DNA of 43,898 nucleotides, taken from assembly GCA_002429045.1 (NCBI GenBank), contig DIYM01000117.1:1-43898 (forward strand). The letters run 5' to 3'. This document shows, in pieces, positions 43,819 to 43,898 of this stretch. How positions within the stretch are numbered: the first letter of the stretch is position 1; each line of letters starts with the position of its first letter. A program made the position numbers and the translations under genes. The notes beneath the pieces are model-generated. The model saw only the letters and a list, made by a program, of their open reading frames with translations, was not told where the DNA came from and did no database searches. This DNA comes from Phycisphaerales bacterium UBA6054 (GTDB lineage: Bacteria > Planctomycetota > Phycisphaerae > Phycisphaerales > UBA1924).

Positions 43819-43898
43819 GCGAGAGACTCCTTGAGTGTTGTTGCCTGTGGCCAGATCGGGTCGGATCGTGTTCGGGTGGGGCGGGCGAGGGCGGGCGT

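Overview
This window most likely comes from the chromosome of a planctomycete of the class Phycisphaerae. DNA is GC-rich throughout. A secreted enzyme ends in two copies of the FDISAYIxxFNAG cell-surface tail typical of Phycisphaerales (GC-type dockerin-like). Several small conserved proteins look like planctomycete signature families (6487-7011, 7084-7332, 17655-18233). LpxI indicates a lipid A outer membrane; PilZ, PilT, a FlgN-like protein and NtrC-type two-component systems indicate motility and surface signalling. Assignment rests on protein character only; no rRNA is present.

Left part (1-7332, minus strand): a partial NtrB-type histidine kinase coupled to a FlgN/FliT-like protein, a large membrane-anchored TPR protein, then a tight ATGA-overlapped block (conserved protein, lipoprotein, lipoprotein/RDD membrane protein) and a zinc-ribbon protein. 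Next comes an envelope and housekeeping region (7513-14893): lpxI with a short TlyA-like methyltransferase, obg, two PilZ proteins, a Fur-family regulator without the usual cysteines, a GNAT enzyme, a zinc-ribbon membrane protein and ispG. From 14895 to 25565 lie a HEAT-repeat protein with a small membrane protein, a conserved protein ended by a clear terminator, ileS behind a structured leader, a second kinase/NtrC pair, pilT and a cytochrome c lipoprotein.

The right part (25681-43818) looks like surface and glycan biology: a GT2 enzyme, a three-gene glycosyltransferase operon in which two different enzymes share one C-terminal domain, a secreted M28 peptidase, gcvP facing tRNA-Thr(CGT) across a 42-nt perfect palindrome, a secreted agmatine/peptidyl-arginine deiminase-family enzyme, an S41 protease, a META-domain lipoprotein, two overlapping TPR-sulfotransferase paralogues and an STN-domain exported protein.

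The most interesting patterns are in the non-coding DNA. Several genes without Shine-Dalgarno sequences carry TANNNT exactly six bases before the start codon, which suggests leaderless transcription. Two exact GCCGATAA boxes (sigma-28-like -10) lie 55-70 bases upstream of the FlgN-like and TPR genes. Mutually exclusive RNA pairings can be drawn in the ileS and gcvP leaders. A pair of CACATGTG palindromes 31 bp apart lies between a PilZ gene and ispG. I see no CRISPR array, prophage, IS element or integron, and no gene-free stretch exceeds 300 bases.
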